Shown piece after piece: positions 1 through 7,860 of a DNA stretch of 12,509 bases (positions are counted from its first letter, which is position 1; each line of letters starts with the position of its first letter). Source of the DNA: an uncultured Lachnospiraceae bacterium (lineage in GTDB: Bacteria > Bacillota > Clostridia > Lachnospirales > Lachnospiraceae); assembly GCA_910588895.1 (NCBI GenBank), contig CAJUSS010000104.1, positions 1 through 12,509 of the forward strand, read 5' to 3'. The position numbers were made by a program, and so were the translations under genes. A model generated the notes under the pieces. It saw only the letters and a program-made list of their open reading frames with translations. It made no database searches and was not told the origin of the DNA.

Positions 1-67
1 GCCAGGGTCCACACCATCGACCTGAAGCTGACCTTTGCCGGGCGGCAACCGCTGGCACCCTTCGGGC

Positions 68-1483
68 TCAATGCTGGAGCATGTTTTCAATAAATATCCC
101 ATATCCTTTTGTGGGGTCTTGTACGAACACATGGGTCACTGCGCCTACCAGTTTTCCGTCCTGGATGATGGGGCTGCCGCTCATGCCTTGGATGACGCCG
201 CCGGTCAGGTCCAGCAGCGCGGGGTCGGTCACCTCGAAGACGATGCTCTTTGTCCTGTGGCTGCTGGATTGGTCCACTTTTCGGATCTCGATCTGGTAGT
301 CCTTTACCGTCCCGGATACGCTGCTGCGCAAAAGGGCTGGGCCTATCTTCACATCCTGGCGATAACCGATCGGGATCGGCTCACCGGCGACGCGGGAGCG
401 CAGGTTTTCTCCGGCCGTCCCGAATATGCCCGTCTCCGTATTGGCATCGATCTGTCCCAGGAGCGAGCCCGGACCGTAGTAGATCACACCGCTCATCACA
501 CCGGGCGTACCGGGATCCCCCCGCTCGATCCCAAGGATCTGGGTCTCATATAGAGCGCCGTCCTGGATCTCTACTACGCCTCCTGTATCACTGTCACTGA
601 TCCCATGGCCCAATGCGCCGAAATGACCGTTCAGATCCAGATAGGTCATGGTCCCGATCCCCTGGGTGTCATCCCGCACCCAGGCGCCCAGCTTGTAGCG
701 CCCATCCTCATCCTCCACCGGATCGATCGAAACGTTCATCTCCTCCTGTCCGCGGCGTATCCGCAGGGTGACCCTGCTGTCTCCGGCCTGGTCTACCGCC
801 TCCACCAGCTCCTCTTTTTTAGACAGAGGCCTTCCATTGATCGCTTCGATGTAATCCCCGGAACGCAGGATGCCGTAGGCTGGCTCAATGCTCATGCCGT
901 CCGCTCCTGTAAGGGTCCCGGTCCCGATCACCAAGATCCCGTTGGACTTTAGATAGATCCCCACCGGTGTACCGCAGGGGATGGCATAATTTTCTCCCAC
1001 CACGTCCACCTGGACATCCTTTACCTTCAAAAAACCAAACAGCCGGATCTCCATCTGGTAGCTGCCTTCCTTGGTCCCCAGCATCTGAAATGGCTGGCTG
1101 CCAGAGATCTTGATCTGGCTGGCCGGGATGTTCGAGGGATCTAACAAGGAGACTTCCTTATCCTTTACCTCCAGCGTAGACTGAAAAAAAAGCGGAAGGC
1201 GCAGTTCCTCCTGCTCTCCGGCGATGATGTTCAACCGATCCGGGACGATCCGGTCCAGATGATGATAAGTATATCCGGCAGACAGGAGCAAAAGGATGGC
1301 AGCTGCCTGCCACAGACGAGGACGCCGCCTTTTGGCTTTTCTAATCCTCTGGGGCTTTTCAGCTGCTGTACCACTTCCTACACTGCTCTTCATCCCACTA
1401 TCCTTTGTTTTATCGCGCCCTTCTGCATTATTCCAGTCCTGCCCGGTCCCATCTTTTCTGTCACTTCTCCTGCATCCTGGCAT
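68..1483 (-). CDS. spoIVB: SpoIVB, sporulation signalling serine peptidase (family S55)
   Basis: Membrane-anchored serine protease. In Bacillus it is made in the forespore, secreted into the space between the two membranes, and cleaves SpoIVFA to release pro-sigma-K processing in the mother cell. The 471-residue protein has one membrane segment (about 58-77), a PDZ-like region (about 175-255) and a C-terminal S55 peptidase domain. His293 (in GHGISD), Asp420 (in EVTDP) and Ser435 (in GMSGSP) can be read as the triad; the His-Ser distance of 142 and Asp-Ser distance of 15 equal those of B. subtilis H236/D363/S378. The start is supported by GAGGAGG six bases upstream. Unusually, about 57 highly charged, mostly basic residues precede the membrane segment, much longer than in Bacillus. 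It is separated from recN by 349 bp, so its own promoter is likely. Only 67 bases follow the stop inside the window; spo0A is expected beyond. Confidence 0.96.
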   Translation of the reverse strand: MPGCRRSDRKDGTGQDWNNAEGRDKTKDSGMKSSVGSGTAAEKPQRIRKAKRRRPRLWQAAAILLLLSAGYTYHHLDRIVPDRLNIIAGEQEELRLPLFFQSTLEVKDKEVSLLDPSNIPASQIKISGSQPFQMLGTKEGSYQMEIRLFGFLKVKDVQVDVVGENYAIPCGTPVGIYLKSNGILVIGTGTLTGADGMSIEPAYGILRSGDYIEAINGRPLSKKEELVEAVDQAGDSRVTLRIRRGQEEMNVSIDPVEDEDGRYKLGAWVRDDTQGIGTMTYLDLNGHFGALGHGISDSDTGGVVEIQDGALYETQILGIERGDPGTPGVMSGVIYYGPGSLLGQIDANTETGIFGTAGENLRSRVAGEPIPIGYRQDVKIGPALLRSSVSGTVKDYQIEIRKVDQSSSHRTKSIVFEVTDPALLDLTGGVIQGMSGSPIIQDGKLVGAVTHVFVQDPTKGYGIFIENMLQH

Positions 1484-1832
1484 GGCTTACCTCCTCTGTC
1501 TTTTCGTTCAACCCTTTTAGTCTTTCCAAAAAACCGTAAGCATATGCCAGACATAGATGAAGGATACTATCCGCAAAGCACATCTGCTTACACGGATAGT
1601 ATCCTTCGTCTGTTTTTTTATAAACCATCAAAATAGGACCAACGCCGACTTATCTTACCCACACTGCCAATCCCTTCATCCGCCTGGCGGTGCTTGCCAT
1701 CTCATAATGGCCCAGCGAGACACTCCCGATAGAGGAAGACCGCCCGGTAAGACGATCTTCCTGTTCTTTCCCTATGTTCCGTGCAAAAGTTCACCTGCAC
1801 GCAAAAATGCCATTTCTTTTTTCAGCGCCTGC
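1484..1832. other. recN-spoIVB intergenic region (349 bp)
   Basis: No convincing gene is present. It contains the spoIVB ribosome binding site, the long hairpin at 1553-1619, and a weaker inverted repeat (1733-1739 with 1756-1762, 7 bp, 16-nt loop) without a good T-run. On the minus strand one hairpin arm carries GATACTA (1597-1603), which resembles the -10 element of sigma-F/sigma-G promoters (CATACTA-like), but I could not pair it with a convincing -35. SpoIVB is forespore-expressed in Bacillus, so a sporulation promoter would be expected in this gap. Confidence 0.5.
1553..1619 (+). terminator. Long hairpin plus T-run, oriented as a plus-strand intrinsic terminator
   Basis: Arms 1559-1573 and 1593-1607 are perfectly complementary over 15 bp. 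Pairing continues outward to 1553/1613 if two U-G wobbles are allowed. Those wobbles (1558/1608 and 1554/1612) pair only in plus-strand RNA; in minus-strand RNA they become A-C mismatches. The 19-nt loop holds a nested 5-bp stem (1576-1580 with 1585-1589). A run of seven T (1613-1619) follows on the plus strand. On the minus strand no T-run follows directly. The hairpin therefore reads as a terminator for leftward-to-rightward transcription, opposite to all genes here. In the minus strand it would still fold in the recN-spoIVB intergenic RNA. Confidence 0.6.
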
Positions 1833-3491
1833 CTATCTCGTCTTCCCGGCCAATTCCTTCATCTCCCTGGCATTCTGCCGCACTGCATCGGTGATCTTCG
1901 CGCCGCCCAAGAGCCTTGCCAGCTCATCGATGGATTCCTCCTCCTTAAGGCGGCGGATCTTGGTCACCGTCTTTCCCTTCTGGACGGACTTGGCGATCTC
2001 AAAATGGCAGTCTGCCATGGAGGCGATCTGGGGCAGGTGGGTGATGCAGATGACCTGATGGGACTTCGAGATCTCCTTTAATTTCTCTGACACCATCTGG
2101 GCGGTCCTGCCGCTGATCCCCGTATCCACCTCGTCAAAGATCAGGGTGGGGATCTCATCGGTATCTGCCAGCACCGTCTTTAGGGCCAGCATGATCCTGG
2201 ACAGCTCGCCGCCTGAGGCCACTGCTCTTAACGGCTTCACCGGCTCCCCCGGATTGGTGGAGATCAGAAATTCTGCCTCATCATAGCCGTTCACCGTATA
2301 ATGCTCCAGCTTCCGGAACTCCATCACAAACTCCACGTCCAAAAAGTTCAGATCGATCAGGCTGGCCTTCATCTTCCGGGCCAGCTCCTTCCCCGCTTTT
2401 TTCCGGATCTGGGATAAGCTGGCGCAGGATCTCTCCAGCTGCTCTGTGGCGGCGCTCAGCTCCACAAAAAGCTGCTCCCGGATCTGGTCAAAGTGATCCA
2501 GCTCCTCCAGCCGCGCCTTTTTTTCTTCCAGTACGGCCAGCACCTGGGAGACCGTGCCTCCATACTTAGCCTGGAGGCCATGGATCACATCCAGCCGCTC
2601 CTCGATCTTTTTAAACTCCTCCTCCTCAAAGGTACAGTCCTCCATATACTCCTGGATCGAGCGGCCAAGGTCGTTCACCAGCGCTTCCACATCGTAGAGC
2701 TGGTCCCGGATCGGCTGCAGGGCTTCATCAAAGCCTGCCACCTGATCCACTGCCCGCACAGCCCTCGCAAATCCTTCGCCGTCCAGGGCATCATAGGCTT
2801 CTGACAGTCCCTCCACGATCCTCCTGGCATGGGAGAGCTTGCGATACCTGGCGGTCAGCTCCTCCTCCTCCCCCTCCCGCAGAGCGGCGCTCTCGATACT
2901 CTCGATCTCAAAACGGCAGAAGTCTGCCTCCCGTACCCGCTCCTCCTTGCCTCCCTCCATAGAGGCAAGCCGTTCCTTCAAGCCGCGGTACGTCTTAAAC
3001 TCCTGCCCGATCTTCTCTTTCCAGGGCGCGGTCTTCGTCCTGGCATAGGCATCCAGGATCTCCAGATGCTTATGGATGTTCAGCAGGGATTGATGCTCAT
3101 GCTGGCCGTGGATATCGATCAGCAGGCTGGTGACTTGCTTTAACTTCGCTGCGGTGACCGTCTCGTCCCCCACCTTCGCCACACTCCGAGTGGGATAGAT
3201 CTTGCGGGAGACGATCAGGAGGCCATCCTCTGAAGGCTCCAGGTCCAGTGCCTTCAAGGCCTCCCGCTGCTCCTCTGTGTCCACGGAAAAAAGCAGCTCT
3301 ATGTACGCATTGTCCGCACCCTGGCGGATGCTGTCCCGGGAAGCCTTCCCCCCCAGCGCCATGTTCACAGAGCCTATGATGATCGACTTTCCCGCGCCGG
3401 TCTCCCCGGTCAGGATGTTCAAGCCCTCACCGAACTCCACCCTGGCCTGCTCGATCAAAGCCAGGTTCTTCACCTGCAATTCCAGAAGCAT
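1833..3491 (-). CDS. recN: RecN, SMC-like DNA double-strand break repair ATPase
   Basis: Cytoplasmic ABC/SMC-family ATPase recruited early to double-strand breaks, where it helps bring DNA ends together before RecA acts. The 552-residue protein is of normal length. Walker A GETGAGKS is at 29-36. A long charged coiled-coil region fills the middle. The signature SGGELS is at 426-431, Walker B LIFDEVD with Asp453-Glu454, and the switch His485 lies in CITHLPQ. I start it at the ATG ending at 3491 because GGGAGGGG lies just upstream and the protein then begins MLLELQVKNLAL, typical of the family; an in-frame ATG eight codons earlier (3515) lacks such a site. It follows argR after 120 bp, the same order as ahrC-recN in B. 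subtilis, and is probably cotranscribed with it. Confidence 0.97.
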   Translation of the reverse strand: MLLELQVKNLALIEQARVEFGEGLNILTGETGAGKSIIIGSVNMALGGKASRDSIRQGADNAYIELLFSVDTEEQREALKALDLEPSEDGLLIVSRKIYPTRSVAKVGDETVTAAKLKQVTSLLIDIHGQHEHQSLLNIHKHLEILDAYARTKTAPWKEKIGQEFKTYRGLKERLASMEGGKEERVREADFCRFEIESIESAALREGEEEELTARYRKLSHARRIVEGLSEAYDALDGEGFARAVRAVDQVAGFDEALQPIRDQLYDVEALVNDLGRSIQEYMEDCTFEEEEFKKIEERLDVIHGLQAKYGGTVSQVLAVLEEKKARLEELDHFDQIREQLFVELSAATEQLERSCASLSQIRKKAGKELARKMKASLIDLNFLDVEFVMEFRKLEHYTVNGYDEAEFLISTNPGEPVKPLRAVASGGELSRIMLALKTVLADTDEIPTLIFDEVDTGISGRTAQMVSEKLKEISKSHQVICITHLPQIASMADCHFEIAKSVQKGKTVTKIRRLKEEESIDELARLLGGAKITDAVRQNAREMKELAGKTR

Positions 3492-3611
3492 CTGTCCCCT
3501 CCCTTTCTCTCTCATCCGGCCCCAAGACCCCTGTGTATTTCCGGGCTGCCTGTCCTAAAGCCCCGGTCCGCATAGATCTTCCACATAAGGCCGGTCTAAA
3601 ACGAGCACCCA

Positions 3612-4058
3612 TCAGCTTAAAAGCTTTCGGATCTTATCCATCACTAAGATCGTATCATCCACACTGCGCACCGCGCACATGATCGTGTCATCCCCGGCGA
3701 TGCAGCCCACGATCTCCTGGAAACGGATCGCATCCAGCGCCGCCGCCACGGCCATAGCCATGCCGGAGACCGTCCGGATCACCAGGATGTTCTGGGCCAT
3801 GTCCATACTCAGAAAACCATCCTGCAGGATACGGATATATTTATCGCTGAAGTTTCCCTGGTTCTGGAGTACCATATACCGCTGCTTCCCGCTATCCGCA
3901 GGCGCTTTTGTCAGCTTCAGCTCCCGGATATCCCTGGATACCGTGGCCTGGGTCACATTGAACCCGGCTTCATGCAGGCGCTCCGCCAGCTCCTCCTGCG
4001 TCTCGATCTCATACTTTCCGATCAATTCTACGATCTTGCTGTGACGCTCCACTTTCAT
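3612..4058 (-). CDS. argR: ArgR/AhrC-type arginine repressor
   Basis: Hexameric transcription factor that uses L-arginine as corepressor to control arginine synthesis and breakdown. The 148-residue protein matches family length. The N-terminal winged helix (about 1-65) has the recognition segment TQATVSRDIREL at 36-47. The C-terminal oligomerisation and arginine-binding domain (about 80-148) has VAAALDA and GCIAGDDTI (118-126), where the paired Asp of the family motif G-IAGDDTI contacts arginine. The ATG sits only 4 bp after the nadK stop, and its G-rich binding site lies in the last codons of nadK, so translation is probably coupled. No convincing ARG box was seen upstream of this gene, so local autoregulation is not shown. 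Confidence 0.96.
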   Translation of the reverse strand: MKVERHSKIVELIGKYEIETQEELAERLHEAGFNVTQATVSRDIRELKLTKAPADSGKQRYMVLQNQGNFSDKYIRILQDGFLSMDMAQNILVIRTVSGMAMAVAAALDAIRFQEIVGCIAGDDTIMCAVRSVDDTILVMDKIRKLLS

Positions 4059-4062
4059 CTTA

Positions 4063-4917
4063 CTATACCCCCGCCATCTTATTGCTCAGATTCTGCAGGA
4101 ACGACACCTGCTCTAGCTGGATCAGCACCGTGTCCAGCCCGGACTGCCGGATGACGATCTCGTCCCCCATCTCCACCTCATCCGCCAGATCCCCGTCAAA
4201 GGCCGCCATGCTCTTTTCCTCCAGGATGCAGATCTTCACCTCGTCCTCCGCCGGCAGGATGATGCTCCTGGCATTTAAAGCGTGCGGACAGATCGGCGTG
4301 AGCAAGATCATCCTCGCGCCTGGCATGACGATCGGCCCTCCGGCGGAAAGATTATAGGCAGTCGAACCGGTAGGTGTGGCCACGATCATCCCATCCGCCG
4401 TATGATCGTTGAGAAAACTCCCGTTGACAAAAATGCGGAAATGAAGAGGCTTCAGCATATCCTTCCGGCTGATCACGATCTCATTCAAGGCGATATCCTC
4501 AAAGACGGCCCTTCCCTTCCGGAATACCTGTCCGTCCAGCATCATCCGGCTGTCCCTTTGATACCTTCCACAGAGAAGGGCATCCAGCATCTTTTCCAGC
4601 TCCTGCCCTGCGTTCACCTGGGTGAGATACCCCAGGTGTCCTCGGTTCACTCCGATCAGCGGGATCTTCCGCCCGGCCAGATCCCTGGCCGCCTGGATCA
4701 GGGTGCCGTCCCCCCCGATGGTGATCACACAATCCGTATCCTCCGGGACCTGGGACGGATCGGTGTACCGCCCTTTTCCGGATCCGGCTGTACACCGGAC
4801 CTGGCATCTGGCTCCGCTGCTCAAGAGATAGGTCCGGATCTCCTCCTCCGTTCTGACAGCGCCCTCCTTGTCCAGGTTCGTCACGATATAAAACGATCTC
4901 AACTCTTTCTCCAACAC
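4063..4917 (-). CDS. nadK: NAD kinase (ATP/polyphosphate-NAD kinase)
   Basis: Phosphorylates NAD at the 2'-hydroxyl of the adenosine ribose to make NADP, the only route to NADPH cofactor. The 284-residue cytoplasmic enzyme shows the family motifs in order: GGDGT at 68-72 (nucleotide and catalytic Asp), GVNRGHLGYLT (89-99), the conserved Asn145-Glu146, and DGMIVATPTGSTAYNLSAGG (175-194). The likely start is GTG at 4917, with AGAGG about five bases upstream; the next codon, TTG, would give better spacing, so the start is uncertain by one codon. It lies 69 bp after tlyA and 4 bp before argR. B. subtilis has no nadK at this point of the cluster; in clostridial versions NAD kinase commonly sits here. 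NADPH is used by the next enzyme after Dxs (DXP reductoisomerase), but this link is inference. Confidence 0.95.
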   Translation of the reverse strand: MLEKELRSFYIVTNLDKEGAVRTEEEIRTYLLSSGARCQVRCTAGSGKGRYTDPSQVPEDTDCVITIGGDGTLIQAARDLAGRKIPLIGVNRGHLGYLTQVNAGQELEKMLDALLCGRYQRDSRMMLDGQVFRKGRAVFEDIALNEIVISRKDMLKPLHFRIFVNGSFLNDHTADGMIVATPTGSTAYNLSAGGPIVMPGARMILLTPICPHALNARSIILPAEDEVKICILEEKSMAAFDGDLADEVEMGDEIVIRQSGLDTVLIQLEQVSFLQNLSNKMAGV

Positions 4918-4986
4918 CTGGTCCTCTTCTTTCCTCTTTTCTTTCGCTTATGGCCCGCCCTTGGCCCTTCTCCTCTTTTTCAGCTT

Positions 4987-5790
4987 TTAAAGCGCCTGGT
5001 GGGATGCCTCCACCACCGCGGCTGCATCCGGCAGATCCCCCTCTGCATATCCATCTCCTATCCGGTTTTTCAAGTGCAGCAGGTATTCGATGTTCCCCTC
5101 CGGACCCCGGATAGGAGAATGATCCAGCCCCGCGATCTCAAGACCGATCTGGCGGGCATGATCCATCACCATGTGGATCACCTCCAGGTGTACCGCCTTA
5201 TCCCGCACCACACCTTTTTTCCCCACCTTCTCCCGGCCTGCCTCGAACTGGGGCTTGATCAGGCAGACCACCTGGCCATCCTCCTTTAAGAGTGCCTTCA
5301 CCGGACCCAGCACCTTGGTCAATGAGATAAAGGACACGTCGATCGAAGCAAAGTCCAGTGCCTCCGGCACTGATTCCGGTGTCACATAGCGGATATTGGT
5401 CTTCTCCATGCAGACCACCCGCCCATCATTGCGCAGCTTCCAGTCCAGCTGGCCGTGGCCCACATCTACCGCGTAGACCTTTCCCGCTCCATTCTGCAGC
5501 ATACAGTCTGTGAAGCCGCCAGTCGACGCGCCCACATCCATGCAGACCTTCTCCTGAAGGTCCAGGGCAAAGGCCTCCACCGCCTTCTCCAGCTTTAATC
5601 CCCCGCGGCTGACATACCGCAGAGCAGGCCCCCTCACCTCGATCTGCACGGTATCCTCAAAGGCGGTCCCGGCCTTATCCTCCTTCTGTCCGTCCACATA
5701 GACGATCCCGGCCATGATCACCGCCTTCGCCTTTTCTCTGGACGGAGCTAGTTTCCGCTCCACCAGGAGCACGTCCAATCGTTCCTTCAT
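4987..5790 (-). CDS. tlyA: TlyA-family rRNA 2'-O-methyltransferase (S4 plus FtsJ-like fold)
   Basis: S-adenosylmethionine-dependent enzyme that methylates ribose 2'-OH of cytidines in 16S and/or 23S rRNA; older annotations call it hemolysin A or YqxC. The 267-residue protein has an N-terminal S4 RNA-binding domain (1-60), then a Rossmann methyltransferase domain. The SAM motif DVGASTGGFTDCML is at 85-98, the acidic motif DVSF at 151-154, and IKPQFEAGR at 178-186 with the catalytic-type Lys179. Its length and full-length S4 start resemble mycobacterial TlyA (268 aa, the dual 16S/23S type II form) more than the shorter type I form; that assignment is inference. The start has AGAGG and AGGA upstream. 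A possible extra promoter lies in the 111-bp gap after dxs. Confidence 0.93.
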   Translation of the reverse strand: MKERLDVLLVERKLAPSREKAKAVIMAGIVYVDGQKEDKAGTAFEDTVQIEVRGPALRYVSRGGLKLEKAVEAFALDLQEKVCMDVGASTGGFTDCMLQNGAGKVYAVDVGHGQLDWKLRNDGRVVCMEKTNIRYVTPESVPEALDFASIDVSFISLTKVLGPVKALLKEDGQVVCLIKPQFEAGREKVGKKGVVRDKAVHLEVIHMVMDHARQIGLEIAGLDHSPIRGPEGNIEYLLHLKNRIGDGYAEGDLPDAAAVVEASHQAL

Positions 5791-5812
5791 ATCCTGTTGT
5801 CCTCTGCTATCT

Positions 5813-5841
5813 ATCTTAGCATAGATTGTAATATATTTCCA
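5813..5841 (-). promoter_or_regulatory. Candidate internal promoter before tlyA
   Basis: On the minus strand, TGGAAA (5836-5841), a 17-base spacer ending in TGC, and TAAGAT (5813-5818) form a plausible extended -10 sigma-A promoter in the A+T-rich dxs-tlyA gap. Each hexamer matches consensus at 4 of 6 positions. The -10 overlaps a short inverted repeat (TCTAT/ATAGA). It would give tlyA-nadK-argR-recN some independence from the upstream genes. Confidence 0.3.
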
Positions 5842-5901
5842 GTGTTTTTTGCCACAGAACGTCTATCACGTTTTGCAAGGTCGCTATCTACACCCACACC
5901 T

Positions 5902-7824
5902 CTACCGCGTCAGAGCCCCGCTCTCTTCCAGCCGGTCTATGATCGAAGCACTATCGATCCCCAGATCCTCCCGCAGGCGGCTCACATTCCCATGCTCCAC
6001 ATAAGCATCCGGCAGCGCCACCTGAAAGATCCGGACCCCAGGAAAGCGGTCGTGGACATAGGCGGTCACGGCCAGTCCGAAGCCGCCCTGGAGCACATTT
6101 TCCTCCAGGGTCACCAGGACCTGATGGCGTTTTGCCAGCGTATACACCAGCTCTGCATCAAAGGGTTTGATGAAACGGCCGTTTGCCAGGCTGCAGCGGA
6201 TCCCTCGTTTTTTCAGCTTCCCGCGGATATGCTCTGCCGTGCTCACCATACTGCCCACAGCCAGCAGAGCGATATGGAGGGTCCCGTCATCGACCGGCTC
6301 ACCGCCGGAAGGACCGGCGCCGTCGTCAAAGCCCTCGTCGTACAACAGCTCTCCTTTCCCGTACCTGACCGGAGCCCGATGATCCTTTAGCCCCCGATAA
6401 GCCTCGCCTCTGGGATAACGGATGGCCACGGGCCGCCCAAAGTCTACGGCAAAGGCCAGCATATCCTCCAGCTCCCAGCGGTTCTTGGGCGCCATCACGG
6501 TCATATTGGGGATACAGCTCAAATAGCTGTAGTCAAAGATCCCCTGATGGGTCTCCCCGTCGCTCCCCACCAGCCCGGCCCGGTCCACGGCCAGCACCAC
6601 TGGCAGCTCCTGGATGCAGACATCGTGGAGGATCTGGTCAAAGCCTCTCTGCAGAAAGGAGGAATAGATCGCCACCACCGGCTTTAACCCGGCCGCGGCC
6701 ATCCCGGCTGCACTGGTGACCCCGTGGGCCTCCGCGATCCCCACATCAAAAAAGCGCCGGGGGAACTTCCTGGCAAAGCGTTTTAGCCCCGTTCCGTCCG
6801 GCATGGCCGCCGTCACCGCAACGATCTTTTCGTCCTTCTCGGCCAGGCGGCACAGCGCTCTGGAAAATACATCTGTATAGGAAGGATACCTCTTTTCCTT
6901 TAAAAACGCACCGGTCTCCACATCAAAGGGCTCCACGCCATGGAACTTAGACGGATCTTTCTCTGCAGGCTCATAGCCCTTCCCCTTTTTGGTGATCACA
7001 TGGACCAGGACCGCATGATCTAAGCGTTTGGCCTCCTGCAAGGTCTTCTGGAGCTGACGGATATCATGGCCGTCCACCGGTCCCAGATAGGTGATCCCCA
7101 TATTTTCAAAGAGCATCCCCGGGATGAGGAGCTGCTTGATCCCGTTCTTGGTCCGCTTGATCCGGTCGATCATATGGGGTCCAAAGCCGGGGATCTTTTC
7201 CAGCGCGCCCACCACGCTCTTTTTTAGGTCATTATAGCCTTCCCCGGTACGGATGCTGTTTAAGTACCGGGACATGCCGCCCACATTCTCCGAGATGGAC
7301 ATATTATTATCATTGAGCACGATGATGAAGTTCTTTTTGGATCTGGCCGCATTGTTCAGCGCCTCATAGGCCATCCCTCCGGTCAGCGCCCCGTCCCCGA
7401 TCACCGAGACCACCGAATACTGCTCCCCTAAAAGGTCCCGCCCCTGAGCGATCCCCAGACCGGCGGATATCGATGTGGAGCTGTGTCCGGTGTCAAATGC
7501 GTCATAGGGACTTTCCTTTCGTTTGGGGAACCCGCTCAATCCTCCATACTGGCGCAGCTCACCAAAGAGCTCCTGCCTGCCGCTCAAGATCTTATGGGTG
7601 TAGGACTGATGCCCCACATCCCAGATCACCTTATCCTTTGGCAGGTCGAACACCAAAAACAGGGCGATGGTCAGCTCCACCACGCCCAGATTGGAAGCCA
7701 GATGGCCTCCTGTATGACTGATATTCTCGATCAAAAATCTCCGTATCTCCTGGGCCAGTCCTTCAAGCTCCTCTGTCCGCAGGCGCTTTACGTCCTCCGG
7801 CCCATGTATCTGCTCTAAGATCAT
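5902..7824 (-). CDS. dxs: 1-deoxy-D-xylulose-5-phosphate synthase (Dxs)
   Basis: Thiamine diphosphate enzyme that condenses pyruvate and glyceraldehyde-3-phosphate to DXP, the entry step of the MEP isoprenoid pathway, also feeding thiamine and pyridoxal synthesis. The 640-residue protein has the usual three domains. Visible motifs are GHQSYTHKIL (71-80), TGHSSTS (112-118), the ThDP/Mg motif GDGA at 143-146 through NDN at 171-173, the catalytic Glu365 in GIAEAH, and GETHQG (423-428). A C-terminal transketolase domain starts near 515. Just before it, residues about 495-514 form a Gly/Asp-rich stretch that looks longer than in typical Dxs. I chose the ATG at 7824 (the one at 7827 is also possible) because the protein then begins MILEQIHGPEDVK as family members do and AGAGGG precedes it; a TTG at 7845 has no good binding site. 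It follows ispA by 36 bp. Confidence 0.97.
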   Translation of the reverse strand: MILEQIHGPEDVKRLRTEELEGLAQEIRRFLIENISHTGGHLASNLGVVELTIALFLVFDLPKDKVIWDVGHQSYTHKILSGRQELFGELRQYGGLSGFPKRKESPYDAFDTGHSSTSISAGLGIAQGRDLLGEQYSVVSVIGDGALTGGMAYEALNNAARSKKNFIIVLNDNNMSISENVGGMSRYLNSIRTGEGYNDLKKSVVGALEKIPGFGPHMIDRIKRTKNGIKQLLIPGMLFENMGITYLGPVDGHDIRQLQKTLQEAKRLDHAVLVHVITKKGKGYEPAEKDPSKFHGVEPFDVETGAFLKEKRYPSYTDVFSRALCRLAEKDEKIVAVTAAMPDGTGLKRFARKFPRRFFDVGIAEAHGVTSAAGMAAAGLKPVVAIYSSFLQRGFDQILHDVCIQELPVVLAVDRAGLVGSDGETHQGIFDYSYLSCIPNMTVMAPKNRWELEDMLAFAVDFGRPVAIRYPRGEAYRGLKDHRAPVRYGKGELLYDEGFDDGAGPSGGEPVDDGTLHIALLAVGSMVSTAEHIRGKLKKRGIRCSLANGRFIKPFDAELVYTLAKRHQVLVTLEENVLQGGFGLAVTAYVHDRFPGVRIFQVALPDAYVEHGNVSRLREDLGIDSASIIDRLEESGALTR

Positions 7825-7860
7825 CATTCCCTCTATCCCGGGCAACCCGTGGCATACCCT

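Noticed and set aside
1..93. Plus-strand frame open from the window edge to a stop at 93
   Set aside because: Only 30 codons, no recognisable motif, and it overlaps the conserved end of spoIVB; not enough to call a convergent gene.
1673..1723. Tiny minus-strand peptide (16 codons) in the recN-spoIVB gap
   Set aside because: No Shine-Dalgarno sequence and no conservation evidence; a frame this short is expected by chance.
1557..2081. Plus-strand open frame spanning the recN-spoIVB gap into recN
   Set aside because: Low-complexity, no ribosome binding site, begins inside the terminator-like hairpin and overlaps the conserved 3' end of recN.
3427..3612. Minus-strand 61-codon frame between argR and recN
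   Set aside because: It overlaps the start of RecN in another frame, has no good start signal and has an arginine-rich, out-of-frame-like composition.
4282..5289. Long plus-strand open frame (335 codons) opposite nadK and tlyA
   Set aside because: It is antisense to two clearly conserved enzymes, shows no recognisable motif, and is explained by the GC-rich codon pattern of the opposite strand.
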